DNA of 64,000 nucleotides from Diphasiastrum complanatum (lineage: Eukaryota; Streptophyta; Lycopodiopsida; Lycopodiales; Lycopodiaceae). The notes below the pieces were generated by a model. That model was not told the origin of the DNA, made no database searches, and saw only the letters and a list, made by a program, of their open reading frames with translations. Location of the stretch: contig CM055097.1 in NCBI GenBank assembly GCA_029204225.1, forward strand, positions 46,534,500 through 46,598,499, in the 5' to 3' direction. Within the stretch, counting starts at the first letter, position 1, and every line of letters begins with the position of its first letter. A program made the position numbers and the translations under genes. Of the stretch, positions 21,916-33,883 are shown in pieces.

Positions 21916-22599
21916 ATATTTCTGGTAGAAATATATGGAAAATAAAAATGTCAATCAAATTATAGAGAATTCAATTTGCCTATTATTGCAAATTGGGAGA
22001 ATATTATTGAAATTTTAATTTTAGATGAAAACATTGAGAGTTATGTGAATATGATGGATGGATTTTCGCCTAGGACATGGATGGATGTTAATATTGATAA
22101 TCCAAGTAGTATAATAGAAGATGAAGATGAAGAACACTATTGCGTTCCATTGAAGGATAAATATATGGTGCCCTTCAAGACTCAGATTGATGTGCATAAA
22201 GACCAGTTTGTGCTAGTGTGTCTGAATGACAAGCTATATAGGTTAGGTGTTGTACTTTCATATGTAAATCAACAGAAAATATCACCAAATTTCATGAAAG
22301 TGCTTGTTTGATATTGGGCTCTAATTTGTAGAGGCAATGCTTCTAATTTGAAAAGATATAAGGATTGTTGGATGGAGCAATGGAGAAGCAAATCTTGCAA
22401 TTTACAACATTGGTAGGCAAGATGACATCCAAGAGATCAGTTGAAGACCATTACAATGTCACCAAAGTTGCTGAGAAGGCACAATCTAACTTGACAAAAG
22501 TGTCAACCATATATACTGAAGGTCATGAAGAGGATTAAGGCAATTATGTCTCAAATTTTAATTAACTTCAAATGTCAAATTTGTTAGTTTGCTAAGGAT
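21916..22599. other. Spacer with one unrecognised frame
   Basis: A + strand frame of 111 codons (21976-22311) is acidic in its middle (IIEDEDEEHYCVPLKDKYMVPFK) and reads like a protein, but no domain is recognised and no start context or splice site supports it. The next 250 bp contain short pieces that could be its shifted continuation (EANLAIYNIGRQDD). Confidence 0.25.
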
Positions 22600-22734
22600 A
22601 CTAAAGATTCAATTTGAGTAGTAGAGACATTGAATCTAGTCACAATGATAGTAGGGTTTTTCATTATGGAGGGAAACTAAAGTTTGAACTTAGGTTTCGA
22701 CCTATTATAAAAGGATGTAACTCATGGAAAGAGG

Positions 22735-22807
<73 letters not shown>

Positions 22808-23129
22808 TTCATGCTTATGCATGGTTCTCTTGGGTTCTACTATCCATTGGTGCACTATACTTGTGATATCTTGCAATTTTGTGTGTAAAATATTCATTAA
22901 ATGCTATTTTCAGATCCACACGTGTGAAATATAGTAGTTACTTTTTTTGTATGGAAAAAAACTTTATTTTATGTTTTGATTCATGTTTGATCAAGATCTA
23001 TTAGAGTTTGCATCTCATTCATAGTGTAGATGGTGGTTTTTTTACATTGGCAAGATTGGCGAGTTGTTGTCCTTTTAACCTAAATTTTTTTTGTAGATTT
23101 GGATCTTGATTGATATGAAATCTTTCACA
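22600..23129 (+). mobile_element. Copia 5' LTR, left end uncertain
   Basis: The LTR ends TTTCACA directly before a PBS at 23130. It contains a TATA box TATAAAA (22706-22712), a pure (TC)34 tract just downstream of it (22737-22804), and the palindrome CACACGTGTG (22917-22926). Its distal 210 bp match the reversed LTR at 4074. The left end could not be fixed. Confidence 0.6.
22737..22804 (+). repeat. (TC)34 microsatellite within an LTR
   Basis: A pure TC tract lies about 25 bp downstream of the LTR TATA box, in the region expected to be transcribed as the element's 5' untranslated leader. Confidence 0.95.
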
Positions 23130-23141
23130 TGGTATCAAAGC
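23130..23141 (+). other. Primer-binding site (initiator tRNA-Met type)
   Basis: TGGTATCAAAGC, one mismatch from the usual TGGTATCAGAGC, immediately follows the LTR end. It marks the start of the internal region of the + strand copia element. Confidence 0.75.
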
Positions 23142-23777
23142 TTGTGTTTCAGTTTATGAAGGAATCAATCACATCTATCAATGATTTGGAAAAGAGATTA
23201 ATGCTAGAGCATGCTAGATTGGATTCTACACCATCGAGTTTCTTGCATATGTAGATTGGATCTTTTGTAGATCAAAACTTAAAATAAGTTTATATTCTTG
23301 ATCAATTTCAATTTCACAATGTACTTACTAGATTTGGCCAAATTTTAGAGCATTGGAAAAGCCTAAGTGGTGGCTACAAGATTGCATATCAAGTTTTAGA
23401 CAATTGCATGTAGAAATTGAAATAATCAATTTTTTGTGATTTTGTCAATTGGATATCTAGATTTTGAGGTTACTGAACTTCATTTGAGTATGTTTCAATC
23501 TTAGAAAGTGGCAAGAGTCATTAGATTGAGTATAGATCATAAGTTGATCAAGATTTCACTATTCTATGTGTTGATTTGCTTGGTATAAGTGCTGGAAGAG
23601 AATTGAGAGATTCCATATCTTTGTGATTTCTTTTTGAAAACATTAGTTGTATTTCAAAAGAGTGCATTGAAATAGGTTGAAAGAGAGGATGAGGTCATTG
23701 CTACATGGCTATATCAAGTGGATTCATGTTTGGAAGGCAATGATAGGCTTACCTCAAGTAGCTACTCATTATGAAAA
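23142..23777 (+). mobile_element. Copia untranslated leader
   Basis: AT-rich leader between PBS and gag, homologous to the reversed leader at 3474-4061. It joins gag directly at the codons for RMESLLE, so the first about 25 gag codons are missing by deletion. Confidence 0.6.
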
Positions 23778-25414
23778 GTGAGAATGGAATCACTTCTTGA
23801 GATGAATGATGTTTTTGATATTGTTGTAGGTCTGGAAGAGAGGCCAACAACACAAAAAGATCAAGTGAGTTATGACAAGAGGGACAAAAGAGCTCTACAT
23901 ATGATAAAGATGAATGTTACCAAAGAGCTTCTTAAGAAAGTTGGTAAGTGTACTTCATCAAGTGATGCTTGGGAAGCTTTGAAGAAGCTTTATGAGTCCA
24001 AGTATACTTCTAGAGCATTGACTCTAAGAAGAAAAATGTTTTCTTGTTTGCAAAAGAGTGAAGGGAGTCCAAATATTTTTGTTTTGAGAGTGAATGCTTT
24101 GAATGATGAATTAGCTTGCATTGATGAGAGCATTAAGGAAGGAGAGCTTGTTCAAGTTATTCTTAATGGATTGTTGGATGCTCATGCTAACATTGTTCAA
24201 AGTCTTTCTATTCAAAAGACATTGCCAAGTTTGATGGATCTTCAAGAGATCTTGATCAATGAAGAATATAAGCTTCAAGCAAAAGGTGGATCTTCATCAA
24301 CATCTCAAGTTGGAGAGGAGGCAATGTTCATCAATGGCAAATTCAAAGGAAAAGACAAAAGTAAGTGATCTAAATGGCAAGATCAAGGGGAGGTTTCTTC
24401 CAATGGAAAAAAGAAAGATAGATCAAAGCTGAAGTGCTTCTATTGTGGCATCAAAGGACACCTTGCAAGTGAGTGCTACAAGAAGAAGAGAGATGAAGGA
24501 GACAAGCAATGTAATCTTACTCTTGATGAGGATGGTTTGGATGTTCAAAATGAAAATGATGATTCGTTTGTGAGTCTTCATGTATGCTTGCTAATGATGG
24601 AGATCTAGATCCATGGTGGATTGATAGTGGAGCAAGTTCACACATGAATTTTCACAAAGAGTACTTCACTTCTTTGTTGGCATATGAAGATGACAAGAAA
24701 GTGATCTACATGGCCAATGATAGTGAGTGTGCAATCAAAGAGATTGGCACAATTCTTACTTCTCTCTCTACAAATAGGAATGTCATTTTGAGGATGTTTT
24801 GTTCATTCCATCTATTACCAAGAATTTACTTAGTGTGAGTCAATTGCTAAGGATGGGGCACCTCAACTTCAAGTCATTAGAGGTAATGGCTAGAAAGAGA
24901 GTTGTGATTGGTGTTCCGAGTTTTTTAAAAAGTATCAATCATGTTTGTGAGTTGTGCTTCATCAAAGTCACATAAACTACCTTGCATCTAGATCTACAAA
25001 GCCTTTTCGAGTTGTACATTCGGATATTCATGGAACTACTACAATTAGCAATAGTGGAGCTAAGATGTATGTAACTTTCATTGATGATTTTAGTACATGT
25101 TGTTAGATGTATCTACTAAAGAGCAAAGATGTAGTGTATGATGTCTTTGTCAAGCCAAAGAATGCAAGGGAGAACCAATTTTCTACAAGGATCAATTGCT
25201 TGAGGAGTGACAATGGTGGAGAGTACATATCTAACAAGTTCAAGGCCTTTTGTGATGAGCATGGGATCAAGAGAGAGTATACAACACCAAGGACCCCACA
25301 ACAAAATGGAGTGGCCAAGAGAAAGAATAGGACTTTATATAAAAGTGCCAAAGGCATGAGATTAAGTGCTAACCTCTATAAGCCATTTTGGGATCAAACT
25401 TTGTTGTGTGCTAA

Positions 25415-25472
25415 TTTCTTGTGCAATAGATGGTTGAGTGCTATTTCTTGTGCAATAGGTGGTCGAGTGCTA
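25415..25472 (+). repeat. 29-bp tandem duplication in copia integrase
   Basis: TTTCTTGTGCAATAG..GTGCTA occurs twice in tandem, units 25415-25443 and 25444-25472, with two or three differences. It duplicates the FLCNRW segment and shifts the frame. Confidence 0.75.
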
Positions 25473-25610
25473 TTTTGGATGGAAGGACACCTTTTGAGAT
25501 GTTGTTCAAGAGGACGCCGAGTGTCAACTTTCTTAAAACTATTGGATGCACATGTTATGTCAACATAACTCTTGATGATATGACCAAGGAGGATCCATCT
25601 TCAAGGAAAG

Positions 25611-25740
25611 GTATACTTGTTGGATATATTGAGGTGAGTAAAGCCTACAAGGTTTACATTCCTTCTACTAACAAGGTATATTTGTTGGATATAGTGAGGT
25701 GAGTAAAGCCTACAAGGTTTACATTACTTCTACTAACAAG
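25611..25740 (+). repeat. 65-bp tandem duplication in copia integrase
   Basis: Units 25611-25675 and 25676-25740 begin GTATACTTGTTGGATAT and GTATATTTGTTGGATAT and run to ACTAACAAG. Few differences separate them, so the duplication is younger than the element's general decay. Confidence 0.8.
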
Positions 25741-25830
25741 GTGATTGCTGGTAGATATGTCATTTTTGATGAGGGAAACATTCCAAAAGTATCTTCAAGT
25801 ATTGTTGATGATGATATAGATGGATTAAGG

Positions 25831-26696
25831 TACTAGTGTCCTTGGTTAAGGGCAAGTAAGTGTCTATGCCTTGGATGGAGGTATGGAACCTAGTGAGGTG
25901 TTAAGAAGTCATTACCATGGGTGTATTGGCTATTTTCTAAACCTTCGGCCTCAACCTTGAACCATATCACTTTATTGGTCTTGGACCAAAGTATACTTGC
26001 ACAACTTGGGTAATGGGTCCTAGTAGGAGGGCGCCCTCCTAAAGGGTCCATTGAGTTTCAAGTTCTACAAGAATAGCATTCAAAGAGTCATAAGTTATGG
26101 AAGATGTCTGATGACTTCAGGCCATGAACCTATGAAGCCTCTTGACCTCCTCTAGGCCTCTCTCTTTCTCATTGGATGTTCATGGAACTCCATAGTGTAT
26201 TGGAGGGTACCAATTGCCATCTATATAAGGGGAGTAGGGCGCCCATTGGAAGGAGGAGACATCTCTTTTGCTTGGTTTGCTTATGCTCTAGTGTGGCTAC
26301 TAGTGTGTAGAGTAATCTGTTGTGTTTAGTATGTTGAGGGTTTGGATCTTGCTTATGGTATGGGACATAAGTAGAGTTTGGATCTTGAGTATGCTATAGT
26401 CTGTTGTGGTATGCCTGTGGTTTGTTTATGGTTAGCAAGAGGGTGCTAGATAGGTCTTGCTTGGACCTTGGATCTTGGGTGGTGAATACTTGAGGCCAGC
26501 TTGTTATCTACCTTTGTATATAAGAGTAGGGACACAGTTGGAGGAGAGATCCTTGGAGGCTTGCAGATCCTTAGTTGCAGGTGGAGGCATCCCAGCTTGG
26601 AGTTGGGGAAGCATCTTGGAACTTGCAGGTTGCTTGGAGGACATTTGGAGGCTCTACCTTGGACTTGGAGGACTTCCTTCCTTCTACTTGTTAAAG
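25831..26696 (+). mobile_element. Putative LTR of another copia family, ends unresolved
   Basis: The sequence leads up to a perfect PBS at 26697. It has a TATA box at 26222-26228 (CTATATAAGG) and a GGGCGCCC-type GC-rich palindromic word nearby (GGAGGGCGCCCTCC at 26026). The base before the PBS does not give a CA end (..CTTGTTAAAG), so either a spacer lies between LTR and PBS or the end has mutated. The left boundary is set only by the end of copia coding sequence. Confidence 0.45.
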
Positions 26697-26708
26697 TGGT
26701 ATCAGAGC
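26697..26708 (+). other. Primer-binding site (initiator tRNA-Met type)
   Basis: A perfect TGGTATCAGAGC in + orientation, about 470 bp downstream of a TATA box. No gag follows, so the element it belonged to has lost its coding region. Confidence 0.75.
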
Positions 26709-27180
26709 TAGACAAATGATGATAACCTTTCTAACCTTCTTCAAGTTCTATTAAGATCACCAACTTAAATTTTTTGGGAAATATTATTGGCTTTTGTAGT
26801 TGTAGGAAGCTTGTAGTTGAAGTACCCAATAAATCTAGTTCTCTTTGGCAGAGAGTAGTGTTGATAGAATTGTTTAGGGGCTGATTTTTTTATCATGTTA
26901 GAGGCGTTTTAAAGTGGTCTTTGGGTTTTTAAAAGTTCTAAAAAAATATTTGTGGAATGGTTAGAAGAAGTCTTCCTCTACATACACAAACATTTTTTTG
27001 CAAAAAGATTGATTCTAGCTATGTGTTTTGATCAAAACTAGTATTTTTTTTGCATAAATGAAGCATTTGAAGTTCTGATTTTCATTTTGAAGTTCTGTTT
27101 TTCAGACCTGTAAATCTGAAAATCAGATCTGAAAAGTGAAAATTTCATCCAAACTTCATTAGTTACTTATTTTTAAGTTT
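26709..27180 (+). other. Leader remnant or spacer
   Basis: AT-rich sequence after the PBS. A local repeat of AAGTTCTG.TTTTCA words lies near 27070-27130. No coding content. Confidence 0.4.
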
Positions 27181-27400
27181 ACTCTATTCAAGGAACATAC
27201 CTCGATGATAGTATTACAAGTAAAGGCTTTTTACATAACCAGATCTAAGCCAAGTTTGGTTCTAAAAGTTTCAAACTTCTCTTTACTTAAAGCTTTCGTA
27301 AATATATCAGCAACTTGTAACAACGTAGAACAATACAATACTTATATATTCAGATTGTAGCTTTTCACACACAAAGTGATATTAAATTACAATATGTCAA
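27181..27400 (-). pseudogene. Fragment of a copia RNase H C-terminus
   Basis: About 220 bp are nearly the same, with scattered substitutions, as 59713-59935, the last part of RNase H of the copia at 59.7-63.9 kb (..ADIFTKALSKEKFE.. on the minus strand). It lacks everything else of that element. Confidence 0.8.
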
Positions 27401-27777
27401 AAAGAAATAATCAAATAAAGAAAAAGCTATGCTTAGCATAGGAGACATAAAATATAAAAAAGAAACAATTAATAAGCACCTATACTAAGCTTGGGTGAAA
27501 TAAATACCATGTCTCTAAACAAAATAAAAAATGGACTCAAAGCTTCATTTCGGCTGCTCAGAGGATAAAGCCTCTGGCACTCTTCGAAATCTTGACAATT
27601 TAGCCCTGTCACAAGGGCTTCTTGAACTTGCATTTAAAAAGTACAATTGTTAAAAATCCAACAAAATCATGAAAATCACTTTTAACAAAAGGTAACATGA
27701 AAATTGAAATTCTTTTCCCATTTTTGCCAGAGAAAGTTGACCATTGGCAACTCTAGAAAGAACACTTATTATTAGCT
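27401..27777 (-). other. Probable 3' LTR remnant of the following copia
   Basis: On the minus strand a polypurine tract GTTGAAGAGAGAG ends at 27778 and TGTAAAGC follows, as expected for an LTR start. No matching second LTR or CA end could be found, so the extent is a guess. Confidence 0.3.
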
Positions 27778-30365
27778 TTACACTCTCTCTTCAACTAGTT
27801 TTAGCATGGACTTTGATAACACTCCAAGTGAAGTCCTATACTTCACGAACAAGTCCTTTCCCAATGATTTGGTGAAGATATTAGCCACACATTCCCTTGA
27901 GCACACGTGTTGAAGCTTCACCTCCTTTGCAATGACTTGCTCCCTCACAAAATGATATTGCACCCCAATATGCTTTCTCCTAGCATGAAATATAGGATTG
28001 GTTGCCAACCTTTGGGCTGATTGATTGTCACAGAAGATGATCGGGCTCTCTAGAAAATCCAGCAATTGAAGATCCTTGATCATCCTCTTGATCCATACCA
28101 TCTCCTTTGTGCAATGTGTAAGAGCTTTGTACTTGGCCTCACTAGATGACAATGAGATAGTGGCTTGTTTCTTCGACATCCATGATATAGCTCCATCACC
28201 TATGAAATAAAATGAGCACCAATAGATTTACGATATCCGTTATATATCCAACATAGTTTGAATCTGAAGGTCCAGAAAGATTAGATGATGATGTCTCATA
28301 CACTATGCCAAAAATCTTGAGTTCCAATGATGTACCTCAAAACTCGTTTTCCTAGCTTCCAATGCACATCACTAGGATCTCGCATGAATTGACTCAATCT
28401 TTTAACACAATAGCTTAGATCTGGTCTCATAGTGGTTATATAGATGAGTGAACCAACGAGATTTCTATAGAGAGTAATTTCCTTGAAGGATCTTTCACTA
28501 CCTCTTATAGTTAGCTTTAGATGAGATTCCATAGGTGTATCACTAGCTTTTGCATCTACCATATGAAATCTTTCTAGAATAGAGTTAGCATACCTCTCTT
28601 GACAAATGAAAGTAGATTGAGAAGATCTAATCACTTCTATTCCCAAAATATAATGCAAGTTACCAAGATCATGCACCTCAAACTCCTTCTTAAGAGTAAT
28701 CTTGATATCCTCCACATCTTGATTGTCTCCACCACTCAAGACGATATCATCCACATATATTAGAAAGATGGTAACATCATTTTCAGCAAACCTATAATAA
28801 AGTGAATGATCACATACTCACTTATAAGAAAGCCTTGAGAGAGTACAAAAGCGTTAAGCTTAGCATACCAACTCCTTGGAGTTTGCTGAAGACCATACAA
28901 ACTCTTTTGTAGTAGACACTCATGATTTGGCTTTCTTGATGTAGTAGACACTCATGTAGCTCTCGGGTAGCATACCAACTCCTTGGAGTTTGCTGAAGGC
29001 CATACAAACTCTTTTGTAGTAGACACTCATGATTTAGCTTTGTTGATGTAGTAGACACTCATGTAGCTCTCGGGTTGTTCCATGTAATCTTCCTCCTCAG
29101 GATTACCATTCAAAAATGCATTTGTAATGTCCATTCGCCATAGATCCCATCCATAAAGTGTAGATGATGACTCGAGTGCTTACCATCTTTGCCACGAGTG
29201 CAAAGGTCTCATCATAGTCAATTCCTTGCTCTTGAGCATATCTTTCTGCCACTAGCCTTGCCTTGTACTTGTTGATAGATCCATCTTGGTTTGTCTTCAC
29301 CTTGAAGATCCATTTGCATCTATTTCTTGTCCTTAGATAACTCCACTAGTTTCCATGTTCCATTCTTCACAAGAGCTTGATACTCAAGATCCATTGCTTG
29401 GATCCACTCATCTTCTTTCCTTGCTTCATCTACACTTGTAGGTTTATCAAAAGAGGTAAGAAAAGCAACATAATTTCCAGAAATTACTTGCTTAACATTT
29501 TCATCATATGTGAGATCTGAAGGCATTTGTCTTTCCCTGATGTTCTCCTTGGCGTTTGACTTGATGAAGGTCCACGATCATCACTATCTAAGGTAAGATC
29601 CTTAATATCAACATCAAGAATGTTAGATCCATCCACATCATCATCAATAGTACTTGAAAACACTTTTGGAATGTTCCCCTCATAAAAAATGATATCTCTA
29701 CCAGCAATCACTTTGTTAGTAGAAGGAATGTAAACCTTGTAGGCTTTACTCAACTCAGTATATCCAACAAAAATATCTTTCTTTGAAGTTTGATCCTCCT
29801 TGATCCTATCATCAAGAATGATGTTGACATAGCATGTGAATCCAAAAGTTCTTAGAAAGTTGACACTCAACCTCCTCTTGAATATCATCTCAAAAGCCAT
29901 CCAAAATAGCACTCGGCCACCTATTCACAAGAAATTGGCACACAACAAAGCTTGATTACAAAATGGCTTATCAAGATTAGCCCTTAACCTCATGTAACCT
30001 CATGGCTTTAACAGTTTCACATAAAGTCCTATTCTTGATTTAAGCCACTCCATTTTGTTGTGGGTCCTTGGTGTTGTATACTCCCTCTTGATCCCATGCT
30101 CATCACAAAAGGCCTTGAACTTGGTAGATATGTACTCACCACCATTGTCACTCCTTAAGCACTTGATCCTTATGTCCTTGTATTCTAGAACTTAACAAAG
30201 ACATCATACACTTCATCTTTGCTCTTTATTAGATAGATTCAACAAAATCTACTAAAATCATCAATGAAAGTTACATACATCTTAGTTCCACTATTGCTAA
30301 TTGTAGTAATTCCATGAATATGCAAATGTACACGTTGAAAAGACTTTGTAGATCTATATGTAGAT
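27778..30365 (-). pseudogene. Copia pol, decayed, minus strand
   Basis: Blocks run from right to left. A pre-integrase end and integrase core near 30365-30100 match HIHGITTI and [14 protein letters not shown]. The distal integrase and linker is at 29912-29320. RT is at 29300-28296 (start of the VDD active-site region at 28754, preceded by YI). RNase H is at 28179-27778, ending in VEERV at the polypurine tract. Many frameshifts and stops are present. RT carries a 107-bp tandem duplication (28861-29074). The fragment begins abruptly at about 30365, inside the DUF7869-like gene. Confidence 0.88.
28861..29074 (-). repeat. 107-bp tandem duplication in copia RT
   Basis: Units 28861-28967 and 28968-29074 both run from TAGCATACCAACTCC to AGCTCTCGGG and differ at only a few positions. 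They repeat the RT segment around LQKSLYGLQQTPRSWYA. Confidence 0.85.
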
Positions 30366-31541
30366 CTAATATCTTTCTCTTGTCCTTTGGATCTACTTGC
30401 AACATTTTAAGTTTGTACCTTCCCAAAAAAGCATTCGTTGAAGTGGTGGGCAACCAATGGACACTTAGTACTTTTGTTTGATTGCTATTTTGAATAAAAC
30501 CAAGTACTTTGGCAATCCAAAATGAATTTCTTTCATTGTTTTCTGAAACTAGAAGTGCAACAAGGCTTCTAATTTGGATTTCATTCAAATCACCGTGCCA
30601 TTTCATTTTTGCAACTTTTATACTTTCCCTATTCTTCGTTGAGCCCATATAAATTTCACATTCCTCACCTTGCACAAGCTGCAAGAAATCATTATCTCGA
30701 GGAAGATCTAAATCGGCAGTTGTAGTTGATGTTCCTAGTTTATGAGGCCAATGAAATTCTTCAGTTGTTGATGTATGTTCGAGATTGAGCAAACTGATTT
30801 TTTGTTCCTCGAAAAAGTCCATCCACCAATGCTGATCAAACTCATCAAAAAAATGATAAGCTGCTTGAATACTCGATTCCAAAAAATTTAATAAGACAAA
30901 TGGATCAATCTCACGATGTTCTCTTTGCGCCTTTTGTTCTTCTAGCAAGGACTTCAAGGGAGACACTATAGCAAGCTTGATTTGAGTCGATGGAATGTTA
31001 AGCAAAAATCAAACTCCTTCAAGAGGTAGCCATGAAACTGAATTTGAAAATAGTCTGCCCCATAATAATATCATGCATGATTCATTACATTTGATTTTAA
31101 ACTGATGCTGAAAGCTAATATCATTAATATTAGCTACGCATCGCTCTATTTCGTTGGACGTCTTAACATAATCACAAAATCATATGTGTGTCTGATTAAT
31201 GACACGTTTGGCTTTGGCACATACGATTCCTCAACAATGCTTTGAAGCACTGGTAAAGAAAATACTTTCTTGCATCTCAACCTCTTAGAAAAGCAACTAA
31301 ACATTTGATCAATTTGACCGTGGGTATGTCCTACGAACAAAAATCCTATTTTTCCTTTTTTGAATTTTTTTTTCTCCACTAGCATGGACAAGTATGCCAA
31401 AATAGTTTGGTTTTTATTTTCCCTAGTAGTGTTGTCAAGCTGCAAATAAAGTATTTTTGGAAGATTTTCACCAAATTTGCAAATTATCTTATGTACAATG
31501 GTGATCGTCAAATTTGGATCCGACCTCACTGTTGCACACCA
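30366..31541 (-). pseudogene. DUF7869-like protein gene, copy 1 (partial)
   Basis: Frame 31529-31146 reads LPKILYLQLDNTTRENKNQ and then FLFVGHTHGQIDQMFSCFSK. This LQxDNxxxENKN .. VGHTHxxID pattern is typical of proteins annotated with DUF7869 in plants, algae and animals (from memory). Frame 31005-30366 continues downstream with IYMGSTKN.., MKWHGDLNEIQIR and VHWLPTTSTNAFLG, probably the C-terminal part. Two frames are broken apart near 31050-31140. The 3' end is fused to copia integrase sequence at 30365, so the last about 30 codons of the open frame are not its own. The function of the family is unknown. Confidence 0.6.
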
Positions 31542-33488
31542 TGTCTGGTTCCTGATCAGAGAGGAATACTCTTGTCCTTTGCTTCTCTCTAGAGATCGGA
31601 GTCTCAGTTTCTATCCACAATTGTCTTGTGCTCATCATTGTGCTGAATCAATCTATCTTTTATTACATTCATGATTAGATCAAAATCTCTATGATCTCAT
31701 ATTGCTTTTGTTTGATAATTCAATTCTCCGTTGTTTGGCTACGTAATCACTTTAGCTTTGATGATTTCAAAGTTAGTTGTTAAAAAATTGAACATGACTC
31801 TTTTCATTATATTTTGTTCAATATTGATGGGTGTAGTCATGCATTAGGAAAGTAGGCTCATTCCACTACACTCAATAAGTCGTTCACAAGCTTTGACTTG
31901 TTGTTATTGCATTATCACCTCTTTTTAACACTCCTTATATAGACCTAAGACCGTCCTATGCAATAGTAATACAAGGTCCCAACTTCCCTATAGATAGATT
32001 CAATTGCTATTGATACTCTACACATGCATTGATTGTCCCAAACCTTGTACTAACTCCAATTAGTGTTTCTGGGCCTCAAAATGCCACATCTAGTATGGCG
32101 TGGCATAACTAATGAACTTGATTCACCCGGGTATCCAAATCTAGGACTATATTGAATCCTATATATAGGTTGACAATTAGCAGAGTACAGTGAGTATTTT
32201 TGCTAAACTTTGAGTTTTTTCATAGTTTCTGGATACTGTAAGAAGTTGAAGCACCAAAATCTCTTAGACTAAATGATGATGAATGCCATCTCCAATAGCA
32301 TTGCCAAACTTTATGTAAGACAATTTTCTAGTTACATTTAAACCGGTCAAATTGGTCAACCATACTCCAAAGTGATATCACATTGACCGTTGACTTTGAC
32401 CAGACAAAATTGTGACTTATAATATGTTTTTAACCATAGCTCAGAACTGAGTCATGTTGGATGTCATTGGAAAGCTCTCATCAAGGGCTTTGTAATGGCA
32501 TTGTAATCGTCTCAATCCGAGGTGTCATTCAAAAGTTACATAGTTTTTATTTGAGTTGCATACTATACTACACATAAAATGACATATTTATGGGCTACCT
32601 CTGATGCAGAATTACATTTTTTTAAAAAGGAAAAAATTAATTTGAAAAGCTATGTATGTAGATTTTAAGTTCGAGTGTTTTGATTGGTCCATGTGTAAGA
32701 AACTTTTGAGAAAAAAAATAAAATTTATCTTTTTGGAAGGCCTCTTTTGCGCTCAAATTTTATCTATTGCAAGTTGACAGCCAAGATGAGCATTGAGTTT
32801 TTGGCACAAAAAGTGTGGCTTTGGAGGAGCAAAAGGTTGAGTAGGAAAAACATGCTTTCTTTAAAGGGTAAAAGCTTTTACATGTTCTGAAATGAGACAA
32901 TTAATAAAGTTTTATAATCTACATTTGAGCCATGCATACCCTTGCTGACGAGGGAGGTATGTTAGATTCAAATGTAGGTCACACAAATAGTTTAATGTAT
33001 GAATAATTTATTTGTAGGATTGAATCTATTGAAATGAATGAATTAAGCATTCAATCAGAACATACATGAATCAAATTATGGAATGCATATTAATTAGTCA
33101 TGAATCATAATAGTATGAATGTAGACAAAGTCGCGTTCTTTCTGAGACAATACTCTATAGTAACAAAGAGAAAGAACAAAATAATTGCGCTTTGGATGTT
33201 CAATCACTAATTCATTAACTTGACAATGGGTATCTGTACAAATGGCTAGCTAATTTAAAGAATGGTTAATCTGTACATTGCAAATTAGATTAACCCACTA
33301 CGTGATGTTGTCAATCGCTTTCAGACTGTATCTGAATTCATTGGAGATCATGTCCAGTCGTGACGATGGTACATTTGAGTCGCCTTCTGATTGACTCGAC
33401 TTGAGAGTGACAGATGAGCTTGAATCAATCCTATAATGCCAAGTCAATTCTTTATTAATAGATGCTGAACTGCTTAGAGCATGATCAG
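31542..33488. other. Spacer, no gene seen
   Basis: AT-rich intergenic DNA. 32340-32540 has a GTCA/TTGACC-rich passage (TTGACCGTTGACTTTGACC) with W-box-like TTGAC words, and reads like worn LTR or promoter sequence, but no LTR ends, PBS or ORF were found. Confidence 0.4.
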
Positions 33489-33790
33489 TTATAGAATTAT
33501 AATGACTAAGCCTATAGACATATTCATGTCTCTTTCCAAGTGGAAAACTCTCTTGCTCTTATCAAGAATTCGATAGGAATCTGTCTGAAACTCTACCTTA
33601 TGCCCTAAATATGTGATTCGACTGACTGACAAAAGATTTATCATCAAGTTCGAGACATACAATACATTCGGTATTGGTTTCGACATTTCATTTTGAAATT
33701 CAATTTGACACTACCTTCACCTTCAATTTTGTGTGAGCTGTTGTCTCCAAGGTGAATGAACTTCTTGGTGTTGTAGGCCGAAGTCATTTC
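33489..33790 (-). pseudogene. Copia protease/pre-integrase fragment, family 3
   Basis: Minus-strand frames read HLGDNSSHKIEGEGSV.. and, one frame away, PNVLYVSNLMINLLSVSR..HKVEF, the usual end of copia protease running into the pre-integrase domain. It is distinct in sequence from the other copia copies here. No further pol is attached. Confidence 0.7.
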
Positions 33791-33883
33791 CAATTTGACT
33801 GGATGACATGATCTAATCAATCTTCGGCTCTAGATTTTGTCATACAGCCTGAAAGTCACTTGAATGGATGCATAGCTTGAGCG

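Larger units (their letters stand above)
23778..25830 (+). pseudogene. Copia gag-pol, decayed
   Basis: The gag frame (23778-24368) starts inside the UBN2-type gag domain and ends at a TGA, beyond which a CCHC knuckle (CFYCGIKGHLASEC, near 24437) follows. The protease has WIDSGASSHM (24620). The pre-integrase region is partly deleted. The integrase (25107-25702) keeps LRSDNGGEY but has NGVAKRKNRT, so the catalytic Glu is replaced by Lys. RT and RNase H are absent: the copy stops in the integrase-RT linker near 25830, where an LTR-like sequence begins. Two short tandem duplications lie within the integrase. Confidence 0.88.

Noticed and set aside
30271-30365. C-terminal about 30 codons of the 244-codon frame as part of the DUF7869-like protein
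   Set aside because: They are copia integrase DNA (matching HIHGITTISN..KMYVTF) read in the wrong frame beyond the junction.
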